From contig NZ_FOSH01000019.1 of NCBI RefSeq assembly GCF_900114205.1, positions 1-60,895 on the forward strand: a stretch of 60,895 nucleotides of DNA, written 5' to 3'. This DNA is from Methylophaga sulfidovorans. Lineage in GTDB: Bacteria; Pseudomonadota; Gammaproteobacteria; Nitrosococcales; Methylophagaceae. The translations under genes were made by a program, and so were the position numbers. The notes under the pieces were generated by a model. It was given only the letters and a program-made list of their open reading frames with translations. It did not search any database and was not told where the DNA came from. This document shows, piece by piece, positions 44,881 through 54,514 of the stretch. Numbering within the stretch: position 1 is the first letter of the stretch; the number at the start of each line of letters is the position of its first letter.

Positions 44881-45210
44881 TTACTGGGTTGTAAAAATGC
44901 GGATAACTTTACCGTTTTTAAGTAAAACGTGAGTGCTACCTTTACTCATCGTTTTAAACATCCATTTTTCAAAGTTATCCTGAAGTCGCTCACCATCTTT
45001 ACCCACTTTCAATGCCGGTCTGACAGACTTCACGACATTGCTGGGATGCCAACTCTCGCCACATACATGCTTAATCTGGTCAATATCCATGCCCACTTCT
45101 ATGGCACTTTTGCCGCAGGAATATTGATCTAAATACTGACTACTACCCGCATGAGCTAAGCTCGTAAAACTCAAACCTAAGGCTGTCAAAGCCAAGCAAT
45201 AAAAACGCAT
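44881..45210 (-). CDS. Exported DUF2845-like protein
   Basis: A 109-residue periplasmic protein with a signal peptide (LALTALGLSFTSLAHA) and the pattern SCGKSAIEVGMDIDQIKHVCGESWHP, which fits DUF2845 (a Cys-Gly, Gly-Met-x-x-x-x-Val, Cys-Gly core, a BamE-like mini-fold). The end is strand-rich (KWMFKTMSKGSTHVLLKNGKVIRIF). Function of this family is unknown. The two Cys could form a disulfide. It is a single gene between the BCCT transporter gene and the PepSY operon. Confidence 0.78.
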   Translation of the reverse strand: MRFYCLALTALGLSFTSLAHAGSSQYLDQYSCGKSAIEVGMDIDQIKHVCGESWHPSNVVKSVRPALKVGKDGERLQDNFEKWMFKTMSKGSTHVLLKNGKVIRIFTTQ

Positions 45211-45289
45211 TTCTCTCTCCGTTCATTTTTATTTTCAGGACAATATCATGAACTGTGCTGAAAAATCTTGCCAGATTTTGTAATCAAAT

Positions 45290-47278
45290 TTAACTTTCGC
45301 CAACAATATGCAGGAAATGCATATGTTTTTCGTACTGAATCAGAATGTCATCAATAACCTGTTCCTGATTATATCCGTACATATCGTAATGTTGGCTGCC
45401 TTCAGCAAGATACACTTCACCACGATAATAACGTTTTGTCTCATCATCATCGTCTAATGCATCTAAGGCAAAGCTCGGCATTATATGCCTGACGCTATGA
45501 ACACCATAAACAAAATCTCTCTCACCACCATAGTAGACCGCAAGTTCAACCGAATCTTTTTTGGTGACAATTTCAGCTTCAACCCCAGTTGTTTTTAATT
45601 CAGCAGACACTTTTTTCAAAGCGGGTTTAACTACATCAACCAGAAAACTCTGCATGGATGCTTTATCGGGATATTCACTTAAATTCTTTAAGCGTTGTTT
45701 CCAGTTCACTTGTCGTCCCGTACTGACTGGGGTCTGCGGCACACCGATAATCAAGCGTTTTATGCCTTCCATTCTTAAGCCTTTCATGAGGCCAAAACAC
45801 ATCAGTAACATGATGACAACAAATGGCAGAGCGCCAGCAATAGAAGCCGTTTGTAAGGCTTTTAATCCACCCGCGACCAATAGCGCAGCTGCGACACAAC
45901 CTTCTGTTAACGCCCAGAAAATACGCTGCCAAACCGGCGGTTTTGGATGTCCGTTAGAGGTAATCATATCGATTACCAGCGAGCCTGAATCCGATGATGT
46001 CACAAAGAATGTGATGACGAGTATTGTGGCTAAGCCGGAAGAAATCATACTCAGCGGCATATGCTCAAACATCGAGAAAACGGCAATGGCACTATTCTCA
46101 CTTACCGCACCAGAGATAACCCCGGCAAGATTACCCAATTCCATATGGATGGCTGTTCCACCAAAAAAGGTCATCCACATAAAGGTAAAACCAACAGGCA
46201 CAAATAACACACCTAAAATAAACTGACGGATTGTTCTACCTCTTGAAACTCTGGCAATAAACATCCCGACAAAGGGTGACCAGGCGATCCACCAGCCCCA
46301 ATAGAACAATGTCCAGCCACCTATCCAGCCATTAGGATCATAGGCATATAGATTAAATGTTTTATTAACGACTTCGCTTAAATAATTACCCGTGTTTTGT
46401 ACTAATGTTTGCAATAAAAACAGCGTCGGACCAGCAAATAAAACAAACAACAATAAAAGAATTGCCAGCCCCAGATTGAGTTCAGACAGACGCTTGATGC
46501 CAGAATCCAGTCCGGCCACCACAGAAATAGTCGCCAGTAAGGTAATCCCTGCAATCAAGCCGATTTGCAGCCCCACTGATTCTGCTGGTAAGCCAAACAT
46601 ATAGGTAAGTCCGGCATTAACCTGTAACACCCCAAGACCAAGTGAGGTCGCGACACCAAACATGGTGCCTAATACCGCGAAAATATCCACGGTATGGCCA
46701 ATCGGTCCGTATATACGTTCACCGATTAATGGATAAAGTGACGAGCGAATGCTTAATGGCAAATTATGTCTGAAACCAAAATAGGCCAATGATAACCCCA
46801 CCACGGCATAAATAGCCCAGGCATGTAAGCCCCAATGGAAAAACGTGATCGACATCGCTTCTCTGGCAGCCTCAATATCTCCCCCCTGCCCTACAGGTGG
46901 TGAAGAAAAGTGCATGATAGGTTCAGCAACACCGAAAAATAATAAACCTATGCCCATGCCAGCACTAAACAGCATGGCAAACCAGGATAAATAACCATAA
47001 TCAGGCTCAGAATGATCTGGGCCAAGTTTTATAGCACCATAGGAACTCATCGCCAGACCAATACTGAAGATAAGGAAAAAGCCGACAGCAAGCAGGTAAA
47101 ACCAGCCAAAAGTCTCCACTATCCAGGTTTGAGTGGCCGTAAATACGGTTGAGGCGGTATCAGAAAAAAAGGCAGCAAAAATCACAAAAGCGATAATTAA
47201 AATAGCTGAGCCAAAAAATACCGGCGGATTGATTTCTGCTTTACGTGCTTTCTTATTATCTATAGTCGGACTAGTCAT
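45290..47278 (-). CDS. BCCT-family transporter (BetT-like, choline/betaine)
   Basis: A 662-residue secondary transporter with 12 membrane segments and the BCCT Trp motif FYWGWWIAWSPFVGMFIARVSRGRT. MDFFHWGLHAWAIY-like TFFHWGLHAWAIYAVVG and FVTSSDSGSLVIDMI are other family marks. The ~150-residue hydrophilic C-terminus is long, as in E. coli BetT (677), where it senses osmotic state. It should import choline, glycine betaine or another quaternary amine for osmoprotection. The outer-membrane protein gene lying 44 bp upstream on the same strand may give it an entry route. Confidence 0.92.
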   Translation of the reverse strand: MTSPTIDNKKARKAEINPPVFFGSAILIIAFVIFAAFFSDTASTVFTATQTWIVETFGWFYLLAVGFFLIFSIGLAMSSYGAIKLGPDHSEPDYGYLSWFAMLFSAGMGIGLLFFGVAEPIMHFSSPPVGQGGDIEAAREAMSITFFHWGLHAWAIYAVVGLSLAYFGFRHNLPLSIRSSLYPLIGERIYGPIGHTVDIFAVLGTMFGVATSLGLGVLQVNAGLTYMFGLPAESVGLQIGLIAGITLLATISVVAGLDSGIKRLSELNLGLAILLLLFVLFAGPTLFLLQTLVQNTGNYLSEVVNKTFNLYAYDPNGWIGGWTLFYWGWWIAWSPFVGMFIARVSRGRTIRQFILGVLFVPVGFTFMWMTFFGGTAIHMELGNLAGVISGAVSENSAIAVFSMFEHMPLSMISSGLATILVITFFVTSSDSGSLVIDMITSNGHPKPPVWQRIFWALTEGCVAAALLVAGGLKALQTASIAGALPFVVIMLLMCFGLMKGLRMEGIKRLIIGVPQTPVSTGRQVNWKQRLKNLSEYPDKASMQSFLVDVVKPALKKVSAELKTTGVEAEIVTKKDSVELAVYYGGERDFVYGVHSVRHIMPSFALDALDDDDETKRYYRGEVYLAEGSQHYDMYGYNQEQVIDDILIQYEKHMHFLHIVGES

Positions 47279-47322
47279 ATATATATGAACTCTCTGATTA
47301 TTATTTTATTAATGCGGGTTGT

Positions 47323-48690
47323 TTAGAAGTAATAGCCAAAATTGATATTAAAGCGAGTCTGCCAATCATCATTCTGGTTGGCACCTAAACGATCACCGAA
47401 TGGATCGTCACCACCAATGAATTCATTACCATTTGAGGCGCTTAAATCGGTGTAGATATACCAGTTACCACTTGCCCATGCGGCGCCCAAGGTTGCCAGC
47501 GCACTATCGTTAAAGTCACTCTCATCTTTTAATAAAACACTGTATTCAACATATGGCATCACATAATCAAGCCATGGCAACTGATTTGTGTCGTAGCGAT
47601 AACTGAGAGAAACGGCAGGTATCCAGGCTTCTGCGGCTACCGTATTAGGGAAGTCATAAGCTCCCATTTGTACTAACTTACTCGTTCCCAGAGGCTGATC
47701 TTTGTCTACGTCAAAACGGTAGTAAGTTAATTGTGTTGCCAGTGTAAATGCTTGCCATTTGTTCAGCATATGGCCAGATACAGCATACTGATGACCATCA
47801 TCTTGTGAACCACTGCTTTTTAGTTGCGAATACTGCAATGAGAAACCAAGATCAGTTTTTAATTCACCGGAACCAAGGTGAGTGATACCACGTAAATTAA
47901 ATTGGTTACGTTCTTTATAACCATGGCCAGACTCGTTGACCACATCATAAGAATAACGAGCACTCTGATGAGAGGAGCCAGTATATGAACCTTCATCAGA
48001 GACGTAATAGGCTACATCCCAGTCCCATTGTTCTGTGGACTGATGGTATTTAACCCCCAGATCCATATCATCGGATAAACCAAGATAATAATGCTGATCA
48101 AAAAACCAGCTTTGTGAGACGCCATATGGTCCAGGACCGAATGGCACTCTGTTTACACCGACTTGTATTTGACGCTTATCATCAAACTGATACCCCAACC
48201 AACCGGTATGCAGAAAGTTATAACCGTTATACCAACGATATTCTAATTTCCCCAGATAAGGGCCATTTTCATAGTCAAGATTCAGGCGAAACGTATCGAG
48301 AGCAAAGTTACCATCATCATCAAAAGATCGTGAGGCACCTCCTGTCTCAGGGTAATCACCAATCGCATAATTAGCCCGGATGGCACCACCTACCTTAAGG
48401 TGACCAAACCGAATTTTATTATCTGGTTTAGCTTCAGCCTCGACTTGAGATTGTGATAGTGCTTCCAGTTTCGCTGTTGATTGCTGCTTTTCCTGCTCGG
48501 CTTTAGCAAGAGCAGCACGTGTTTTTTCCAGCTCAATTTGTAGCGCTTTAACGCGGGTCTGTAGTTGTTCAACCGTTTCTCGTTCAGTATCAGCAAAAGC
48601 AATTGATAATTGCCCCATCGCTAATAAAACAATAACTGATTGACTAAAAAACAAGCTTCTTGTGGACAAGATAGCTCCTCGTTTTATCAT
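47323..48690 (-). CDS. Coiled-coil outer-membrane porin-like protein
   Basis: A 455-residue exported protein with a signal peptide (VIVLLAMGQLSIAFA), a periplasmic coiled coil (about 36-80; VEQLQTRVKALQIELEKTRAA) and a C-terminal beta-barrel (FGHLKVGGAIRANY; FRLNLDYENGPYLGKLEYRW; many YxxR strands) ending NINFGYYF with terminal Phe. The plan resembles trimeric porins with an N-terminal coiled coil and LbtU-like barrels. It lies 44 bp upstream of the BCCT transporter gene on the same strand, so they may be co-expressed for uptake of the same solute. Substrate unknown. Confidence 0.8.
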   Translation of the reverse strand: MIKRGAILSTRSLFFSQSVIVLLAMGQLSIAFADTERETVEQLQTRVKALQIELEKTRAALAKAEQEKQQSTAKLEALSQSQVEAEAKPDNKIRFGHLKVGGAIRANYAIGDYPETGGASRSFDDDGNFALDTFRLNLDYENGPYLGKLEYRWYNGYNFLHTGWLGYQFDDKRQIQVGVNRVPFGPGPYGVSQSWFFDQHYYLGLSDDMDLGVKYHQSTEQWDWDVAYYVSDEGSYTGSSHQSARYSYDVVNESGHGYKERNQFNLRGITHLGSGELKTDLGFSLQYSQLKSSGSQDDGHQYAVSGHMLNKWQAFTLATQLTYYRFDVDKDQPLGTSKLVQMGAYDFPNTVAAEAWIPAVSLSYRYDTNQLPWLDYVMPYVEYSVLLKDESDFNDSALATLGAAWASGNWYIYTDLSASNGNEFIGGDDPFGDRLGANQNDDWQTRFNINFGYYF

Positions 48691-48790
48691 GTAATTTTCC
48701 GTTTAGATTACTGATGAACTTTCTTGAGAAACGTTATTCACTATGTGAAAACGAAGAGGTGTGTTCAGGACACATATAAATCACCCTAAC

Positions 48791-48814
48791 AATTTGAAGC
48801 CATTACTTCAAATT
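48791..48814 (-). terminator. Hairpin after the EEP-family gene
   Basis: A perfect 9-bp stem AATTTGAAG/CTTCAAATT (48791-48799 and 48806-48814, 6-nt loop) begins 1 nt after the stop codon of the endonuclease/exonuclease/phosphatase-family gene. It is A/T-rich, without a long T run, so moderate support. Confidence 0.6.
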
Positions 48815-48815
48815 A

Positions 48816-49502
48816 TCAGAATAGAATTCGGGCCACGACAGGCAGATGATCTGATGCTTTTTTTGCCAGAGCTGTTTTGTGTACATCTAAAGATAGTAGA
48901 TGCTGACGAGGATGAACCCAAATACGATCCAATGCAAATATCGGGAAAAAACTTGGGAAACTTTTCTTTGCCGGGGTTGTATCAAAATAGGCTTTTAAGC
49001 GGCGAAGAGTACTTCCCCATATAAACCATTCATTTAAATCCCCCATCAACACCGCCGTATCAACTTCATGCTGAGGAAGTCGACTCAACAGCTTTTCGAC
49101 CTGATATTGCCGTTCAGCTGGTTTTAAACCAAAGTGCGTTGTCATAATGACTAGTTGATGTTGTTCTATAGTCAGGTTTATTTGAATAGCCCCTCGGGGC
49201 TCATGTGGCTCCAGACTCAAATCAATCAGTTCATGCGAGGTTAATGGATATTTGCTCAACACCGCATTGCCATAATGACGACTTTCACGAAACATCGTCG
49301 GTCCGGCAATGCCGATCATGCCTGTTTGTTGGGCAATAAAGTCCAGCAGATCAATATCATTGACCATGTGATGCTCGACCTCTTGCAGTGCAATAATGTC
49401 AGCATCCATCTCACGAATGACATCCACTATTCTAAACGGATCAAAATGTCCATCGGTGCCGATACAGGCATGAATGTTATAACTGGCTAACTTAAGCTCC
49501 AT
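48816..49502 (-). CDS. Endonuclease/exonuclease/phosphatase-family protein
   Basis: A 228-residue EEP-superfamily phosphoesterase with the catalytic landmarks ASYNIHACIGTDG (Asn), IIALQEVEHH (metal Glu), GDLNEWFIWG (Asp, Asn) and KASDHLPVVARI (Asp-His). No signal peptide or membrane segment. Substrate could be a phospholipid, a sphingomyelin-like lipid or a nucleic acid. It starts 8 nt after the phospholipase D/VTT gene, a pairing that suggests joint action on membrane lipids. Confidence 0.88.
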   Translation of the reverse strand: MELKLASYNIHACIGTDGHFDPFRIVDVIREMDADIIALQEVEHHMVNDIDLLDFIAQQTGMIGIAGPTMFRESRHYGNAVLSKYPLTSHELIDLSLEPHEPRGAIQINLTIEQHQLVIMTTHFGLKPAERQYQVEKLLSRLPQHEVDTAVLMGDLNEWFIWGSTLRRLKAYFDTTPAKKSFPSFFPIFALDRIWVHPRQHLLSLDVHKTALAKKASDHLPVVARILF

Positions 49503-49510
49503 TCAATCTC

Positions 49511-51628
49511 TTATGCATCTTCTTTACGATTAATCAGTCGCTTCAACCCCACCATAATGCCAACAATGATGATGACCACTCCGACAAATATAGCGATTTG
49601 TTCAGGTTCAGGGTTTTGCACAGTTCGCATTAGTGAGTCAGCAAACACGGTAATGCCCAATATCCCGGGCAACATACCAATTACCGTACCAATGGTAAAA
49701 TCACGGGTGTTAATATGCGAGCCGCCTGCAACAAGGTTAATCACAGTAAACGGTGCTACCGGAATAATACGTACGGTAATAATCGCCAAAACACCATGTT
49801 TAGCCAGACGTCTGCTTAATTTATTGATACTGGAACCAGCTAATTTCTGAATAGTATTTCGCCCCATATAGTGCCCAACGGCATAGCCCATCAAGCCACT
49901 GACCAGCGAACCAACAATCGAATAAACACTTCCCCATAAAGGGCCAAATGTCAGCGCCGTTGTAATAATCAGCAAGGTCACAGGGAAAGCAATCAAGCCC
50001 GCAATGGCAAAAATACCAATCACAATTAACGGCGTTAATGGATGTGCTTTAATGCCTTCAGCAGCATGCTGTAATGTTTCCGGGTTTAACCATTCACTGA
50101 GTGGAGTCCATCGCCAAATAGCCGTTAACGCTAATACAACAAGTAAAACAGCAACGATTTTCCACCACTGTTTCTGGGCTGATTTTGGTTCATCAATCGG
50201 AATAAACATCTTGGTGAGTTTTTCCGTTTCAATCGGTCTTTCAGGATCCACAATGGCAGAGTCGGGTAACATCTGATTTGCATAATCAGACACCGAACAA
50301 TCAAGTTCACGTAATGTATGACTATTTTCCTGACAAGCATCGATCAAGCGAAGAAGAGAGCCTTCCTGAGATAAATTTTGCCGGAGCTCATCTGCTGACA
50401 TACCAAAATGTTCTGTCAATAAACGCTCACGAAACTGACTGACTGTTGCTTTATGTTCGTCTGTCTCCGCTTCAATCACCAGGTCACATTCACTGTCGAA
50501 CCCCATGGAACGGTTACTTAAGTTCGCTGAACCGACTCGCATCAAACAATCATCTATCACTGTAATTTTTGCATGAACGCTGATGTATACATCACCAAGC
50601 TCATCACGGTGCGGATAACAAAGACGTAAACGATTATGTTTGTCAGCTTCTTTTAATTTGCAAGCCACACGAAAACGTAAAACATCCATGGTGGCTTGTT
50701 CCAGCCAGCCGCCGGTCATTAATGGCAGCACTAAAACCACATCAGGACCATCACGTTCCTGAAGACGTTCAGCTAATAAGTCAGCAATTTTCCATGAAGT
50801 AAAATATTGATTCTCCATATATATAAGATTTTCAGCTGCTTTCAGACTATCAATATAGAGCTGTTCAACCTCACGAATTTCTTGCTGATCTTTGTATTGA
50901 GGTATTGTCCGACTGATAGCGACTTCAATGTCTTTAAACCAGGGTTCGATATAGTCCGGCCATGCAGATCCGGTCTTTTGTGGTGGTTGATTGAGTTGTT
51001 CACCCGTTGCTTTTAACCAGCGTTCTCGTGCCAGATCACCTAAAGCGACTGCAGCATCACCTTGCACCATCATTTGTACATCATGAAACGGCGGATAATG
51101 ATGACCATCAGGATCAATACGTCTTGATTCTTTGGCTTTATGTTCTGAGCTGTCCCAGCGGCTTTTGCCAATATCAAAGCCGCCGGAGAAGGCAATCTCA
51201 TCGTCAATGACCACCACTTTCTGGTGCTGAGATGCTCCCATTGGACACTCGCCATCGAGTTTGAAATGCAATCTGGCTTGGGACTTCCACGCCGGTTTAT
51301 ACATGGGCAACCACTCACGCTCCAAGGTATACACCATGGCCCAGTCCCAGTTCAGAATATAAACATGTAAATCAGGGTTTCGGTTAAGCACTGCACTGAT
51401 AAAAGCACCCAGTTCTACAGGCAGCTCTTGTACTTCATCACTATTACGTACAAGTTGCATACGGCTATCAATATCCCATGAAAGGATATATACCGTGTGT
51501 TTAGCTCGCTGAATGGCAGCATGCAATGCACCGAAATAATTTTCCCCATCAATAAGTAAAGCAACTTGGTCCGCGTGTTTTTTATGCCAGCAATTGTTGC
51601 CTTCTTTCAGTATGGGTGTTTTCGTCAC
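49511..51628 (-). CDS. Phospholipase D-like protein fused to a VTT (DedA-like) membrane domain
   Basis: A 705-residue two-part protein. The N-terminal ~460 residues hold two PLD catalytic HKD motifs, HQKVVVIDDEIAFSGGFDIG and HAKITVIDDCLMRVGSANLS, as in cardiolipin synthases. The C-terminal part (about 480-705) has a membrane anchor (KIVAVLLVVLALTAIW) and a VTT domain with FGPLWGSVYSIVGSLVSGLMG and RIIPVAPFTVINLVAGGSHI, the conserved pattern of DedA/VTT flippase-like proteins. The fusion could couple phospholipid head-group transfer to lipid scrambling, which is inference. The EEP gene follows after 8 nt. Confidence 0.92.
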   Translation of the reverse strand: MTKTPILKEGNNCWHKKHADQVALLIDGENYFGALHAAIQRAKHTVYILSWDIDSRMQLVRNSDEVQELPVELGAFISAVLNRNPDLHVYILNWDWAMVYTLEREWLPMYKPAWKSQARLHFKLDGECPMGASQHQKVVVIDDEIAFSGGFDIGKSRWDSSEHKAKESRRIDPDGHHYPPFHDVQMMVQGDAAVALGDLARERWLKATGEQLNQPPQKTGSAWPDYIEPWFKDIEVAISRTIPQYKDQQEIREVEQLYIDSLKAAENLIYMENQYFTSWKIADLLAERLQERDGPDVVLVLPLMTGGWLEQATMDVLRFRVACKLKEADKHNRLRLCYPHRDELGDVYISVHAKITVIDDCLMRVGSANLSNRSMGFDSECDLVIEAETDEHKATVSQFRERLLTEHFGMSADELRQNLSQEGSLLRLIDACQENSHTLRELDCSVSDYANQMLPDSAIVDPERPIETEKLTKMFIPIDEPKSAQKQWWKIVAVLLVVLALTAIWRWTPLSEWLNPETLQHAAEGIKAHPLTPLIVIGIFAIAGLIAFPVTLLIITTALTFGPLWGSVYSIVGSLVSGLMGYAVGHYMGRNTIQKLAGSSINKLSRRLAKHGVLAIITVRIIPVAPFTVINLVAGGSHINTRDFTIGTVIGMLPGILGITVFADSLMRTVQNPEPEQIAIFVGVVIIIVGIMVGLKRLINRKEDA

Positions 51629-51923
51629 ACTTTCTTCCTAAATGATATATATAGAGGGATTTTGCCACTGAGCATAACATAAGAATATGTCACCACACCG
51701 TTAACTTAGGTTAAGAATACGTCGTTTTAATCTCCCTTAGGGCTGCAAAATAATCGACATTATTAGTGAATCCAGTTCTGCTTTTTCACAATAATTTCAG
51801 ACTCACATAAAGCAGAATATAAGTCATAAAGGAATAATTAAAATATCTATTGATGCCACCGTATAGGCGGGGTATGTTTTACAAAAAAACTATAAAAATA
51901 TTTTCACTTTAAGGGGAGAAGCA

Positions 51924-53159
51924 ATGGCGATAAAACGCATTGCTGTAAATGAATTACATATAGGTATGTATATTCAAAAGCTAGGCGGTTCATGGATTCA
52001 GCATCCGTTTGTTCGCAGTAGTTTTTTGCTCACCGATCCCAATGACATCAAACGCATCAAACAAGCCGGTATAAAAGAGTTATGGATTGATGATGAGAAA
52101 GGTGAACTGCCCGAGACAGAGACTGTTGAGTCGCCAGATTCACCGCAAGAGACAATCGAGAGCACTGATGCTGATGCTGATCCAGTTCAAGACAAACCTC
52201 ACTCAGACGTAAAAGCTAAAACAGATTCCACGTCAATCGAGAATGAAATTGAACGGGCTAAAAAACTCTGCCAGGATGCAAAACCCCAGATCATATCGAT
52301 GTTTAATGATATTCGTCTTGGCAAAGCCATCGATCCACAAACTACTCTGCCATTGGTCGGCGAGATTAACTCATTAGTACAACGTAATTCTGCTGCTATT
52401 CTCAGTGTCGCTCGTTTAAAAACTCATGATGACTATACCTATATGCATTCTGTTGCAGTCTGTGCGCTGATGTTGTCTCTAGCCAATCAAATGGGATTAG
52501 ATAATGAACAAACCCGGCTGGCAGGTATCGGCGGCTTGATGCACGATTTAGGTAAAGCGGTTATGCCGCTGGAAATTCTGAATAAACCAGGCAAACTCAG
52601 TGATGCAGAGTACGCCGTAATGAAAAAACATACCCTGGTCGGTGCCAAAATACTTGAAGACAGCGGTGCAGAAGCCGAAGTGATTGATATCGCCTTAAAC
52701 CATCATGAAAAAATCAATGGCACAGGTTATCCGAATCAACTACCAGCTGAAAAAATCTCTCTGTTGGCTCGTATGGCTGCTATTTGTGATGTCTATGATG
52801 CAGTAACCTCTGAGCGATCCTATAAAAAGCCCTGGGAACCAGCGAATAGTATTCGGGAGATGGCTAAATGGGATGGGCATTTTGATAAACAAATTTTTAA
52901 CGCCTTTGTAAAATCTGTTGGTATCTACCCTATTGGCTCACTTGTACGTCTCAGTTCACAGCGGTTGGCTGTTGTTATTGAAACTCATCCTGGTTCATTA
53001 CTCTCACCCATAGTAAAAGTATTTTTTTCTATTCGTTCCAAAGCCCCTATTCCAATACAAATTATCGATCTTGCAGCAAAAAACTGTAAAGAACGCATTG
53101 AAGGGCCAGAAGAGCCTAGAGACTGGGATTTTAAATCCTTAGATAATCTATGGTTATAG
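51924..53159 (+). CDS. HD-GYP c-di-GMP phosphodiesterase (DUF3391 + HD-GYP)
   Basis: Hydrolyses c-di-GMP to GMP. The 411-residue protein has an N-terminal DUF3391 domain (about 1-60; RIAVNELHIGMYIQKL), an acidic linker, and an HD-GYP domain (about 155-340) with THDDYTYMHSVAVC, GLMHDLGKAVMP, HHEKINGTGYP (the GYP motif) and CDVYDAVTSERSYKK. It has a strong AAGGGGAG ribosome site. The 295-bp gap upstream (51629-51923) is AT-rich and contains no other gene. It is followed after 98 bp by a diguanylate cyclase gene with opposite activity. Confidence 0.93.
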   Translation: MAIKRIAVNELHIGMYIQKLGGSWIQHPFVRSSFLLTDPNDIKRIKQAGIKELWIDDEKGELPETETVESPDSPQETIESTDADADPVQDKPHSDVKAKTDSTSIENEIERAKKLCQDAKPQIISMFNDIRLGKAIDPQTTLPLVGEINSLVQRNSAAILSVARLKTHDDYTYMHSVAVCALMLSLANQMGLDNEQTRLAGIGGLMHDLGKAVMPLEILNKPGKLSDAEYAVMKKHTLVGAKILEDSGAEAEVIDIALNHHEKINGTGYPNQLPAEKISLLARMAAICDVYDAVTSERSYKKPWEPANSIREMAKWDGHFDKQIFNAFVKSVGIYPIGSLVRLSSQRLAVVIETHPGSLLSPIVKVFFSIRSKAPIPIQIIDLAAKNCKERIEGPEEPRDWDFKSLDNLWL

Positions 53160-53257
53160 GTTAGTATGCATACCAAGTTATAAAAACTCATCACCAGATT
53201 GATGGAGCAAAGATGAATGAGTTTTGTCTTGTTAAACGATATTGAGGGATAGATATA

Positions 53258-54514
53258 ATGGCAGATAAGACAGACTCCTCCTTACATACACTCATCACCA
53301 AGCGTTATGTACTGGCTGTAACGCTTATCGCCCTGTTATCCAGTTTTGCAGCATATATCATGAAGTCTGCTCTCTCTGATGTTGATAACACCGCTTATCT
53401 TGTCAATATCTCTGGTAGCCAACGCATGCTGAGTCAACATATTGCATTGGATATTCACCGTTTGTATCAGCAACGTTTTGTGACGAAGACAAAACAGACC
53501 GAAACTGAAACCATACTGACTCAACATATAGAAAAAATGAAATCGGCCAATCACCAGCTTGCCTCAGGGCAGCTCAAGAATGGACAACAACTCAAGCTCT
53601 CTCCAGCAATCCGGGATATCTATTTTGGCGACACAGATTTATATGACCGTGTGAACTATTACTTAAAAATGGCTACTCAAATCATAGAGACAACGTCTGA
53701 GAAACCTTTTTTACAGATTATGAACGAGATTGATAATTCTTCTGAAGACTTATTAATCGATTTAGATGAGGCCGTTAATCAATATCAACGTGAAGGCGAT
53801 GAACGACTTGATATCATTCAACGCTTAGAAATAGGTTTGTGGTTAATCACGCTACTCACGCTTGGGCTGGAAGTTATTTTTATCTTTAGACCGATGGCAA
53901 AAGAAGTCATCAAGTCACGTGATGCAGAGCAACGTTTACTCAATAGCTTGGAAGATCAGGTTGAGTTACGTACTTATAAACTCGAAGAAGCCAATAAAAA
54001 ACTAAGAGAATTAGCCAGCAAAGATCCATTAACAAACTTAAATAACCGTTTGACACTAGAGGTCGATATAGAAACCTTAATTAAAGGCTTTCATGCCCAC
54101 CAATGCCCTTTTGGTATCGCCCTTATCGATATCGACTTTTTCAAAAAGATTAATGATGCATACGGCCACTTAGCTGGTGATCAGGTGTTGAAAGAGTTTG
54201 CCACTATTTTGCAGTCTCTGGGACGTGGCACCGATAAAGTCTATCGGGTCGGTGGTGAAGAATTTGTTGTCATGCTAAACCGAATTCCATGTGAGAAAAC
54301 ACAAGAAATCATATCGGACTTAATCAATAAAACCAGCTCTCATCACTTTAGGTTTGAAGGTCAACAAATCAATGCCACGATCAGTGTAGGTTTATACCAT
54401 ACTGAACTTTTTCCAATATCCAATCAAAGAGACTTATTCTTCGTCGTTGATAAAGCACTGTATGAATCAAAAGCGAATGGCAGAAACAGGCTGACCTTAG
54501 CTACAAAGATGTAG
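53258..54514 (+). CDS. Membrane diguanylate cyclase with PilJ-type sensor
   Basis: A 418-residue inner-membrane c-di-GMP synthase. Two membrane segments (LAVTLIALLSSFAAYIM and LEIGLWLITLLTLGLEVIFIF) flank a periplasmic type IV pili methyl-accepting (PilJ-like) domain with NISGSQRMLSQHIALDI, related to nitrate-sensing NarX-type sensors. A coiled coil leads to a GGDEF domain (DPLTNLNNRLTLEV, ALIDIDFFKKINDAYGH, active site VGGEEFVVML). Bases RGTDKVYR before it do not give a clear RxxD I-site. It is paired with the HD-GYP gene upstream. A weak hairpin (53183-53225) lies between them. Confidence 0.92.
   Translation: MADKTDSSLHTLITKRYVLAVTLIALLSSFAAYIMKSALSDVDNTAYLVNISGSQRMLSQHIALDIHRLYQQRFVTKTKQTETETILTQHIEKMKSANHQLASGQLKNGQQLKLSPAIRDIYFGDTDLYDRVNYYLKMATQIIETTSEKPFLQIMNEIDNSSEDLLIDLDEAVNQYQREGDERLDIIQRLEIGLWLITLLTLGLEVIFIFRPMAKEVIKSRDAEQRLLNSLEDQVELRTYKLEEANKKLRELASKDPLTNLNNRLTLEVDIETLIKGFHAHQCPFGIALIDIDFFKKINDAYGHLAGDQVLKEFATILQSLGRGTDKVYRVGGEEFVVMLNRIPCEKTQEIISDLINKTSSHHFRFEGQQINATISVGLYHTELFPISNQRDLFFVVDKALYESKANGRNRLTLATKM

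Noticed and set aside
45262..45279. Terminator after the BCCT gene
   Set aside because: AAAATCT/AGATTTT is only a weak A/T stem with no T run on the relevant strand.
45561..46226. 221-codon plus-strand open frame inside the BCCT gene
   Set aside because: It lies antisense to conserved membrane segments of the transporter and reflects their codon pattern.
53183..53225. Terminator between the HD-GYP and PilJ-GGDEF genes
   Set aside because: AAAACTCAT/ATGAGTTTT can pair, but with a 25-nt loop and weak A/T content. Co-transcription remains possible.
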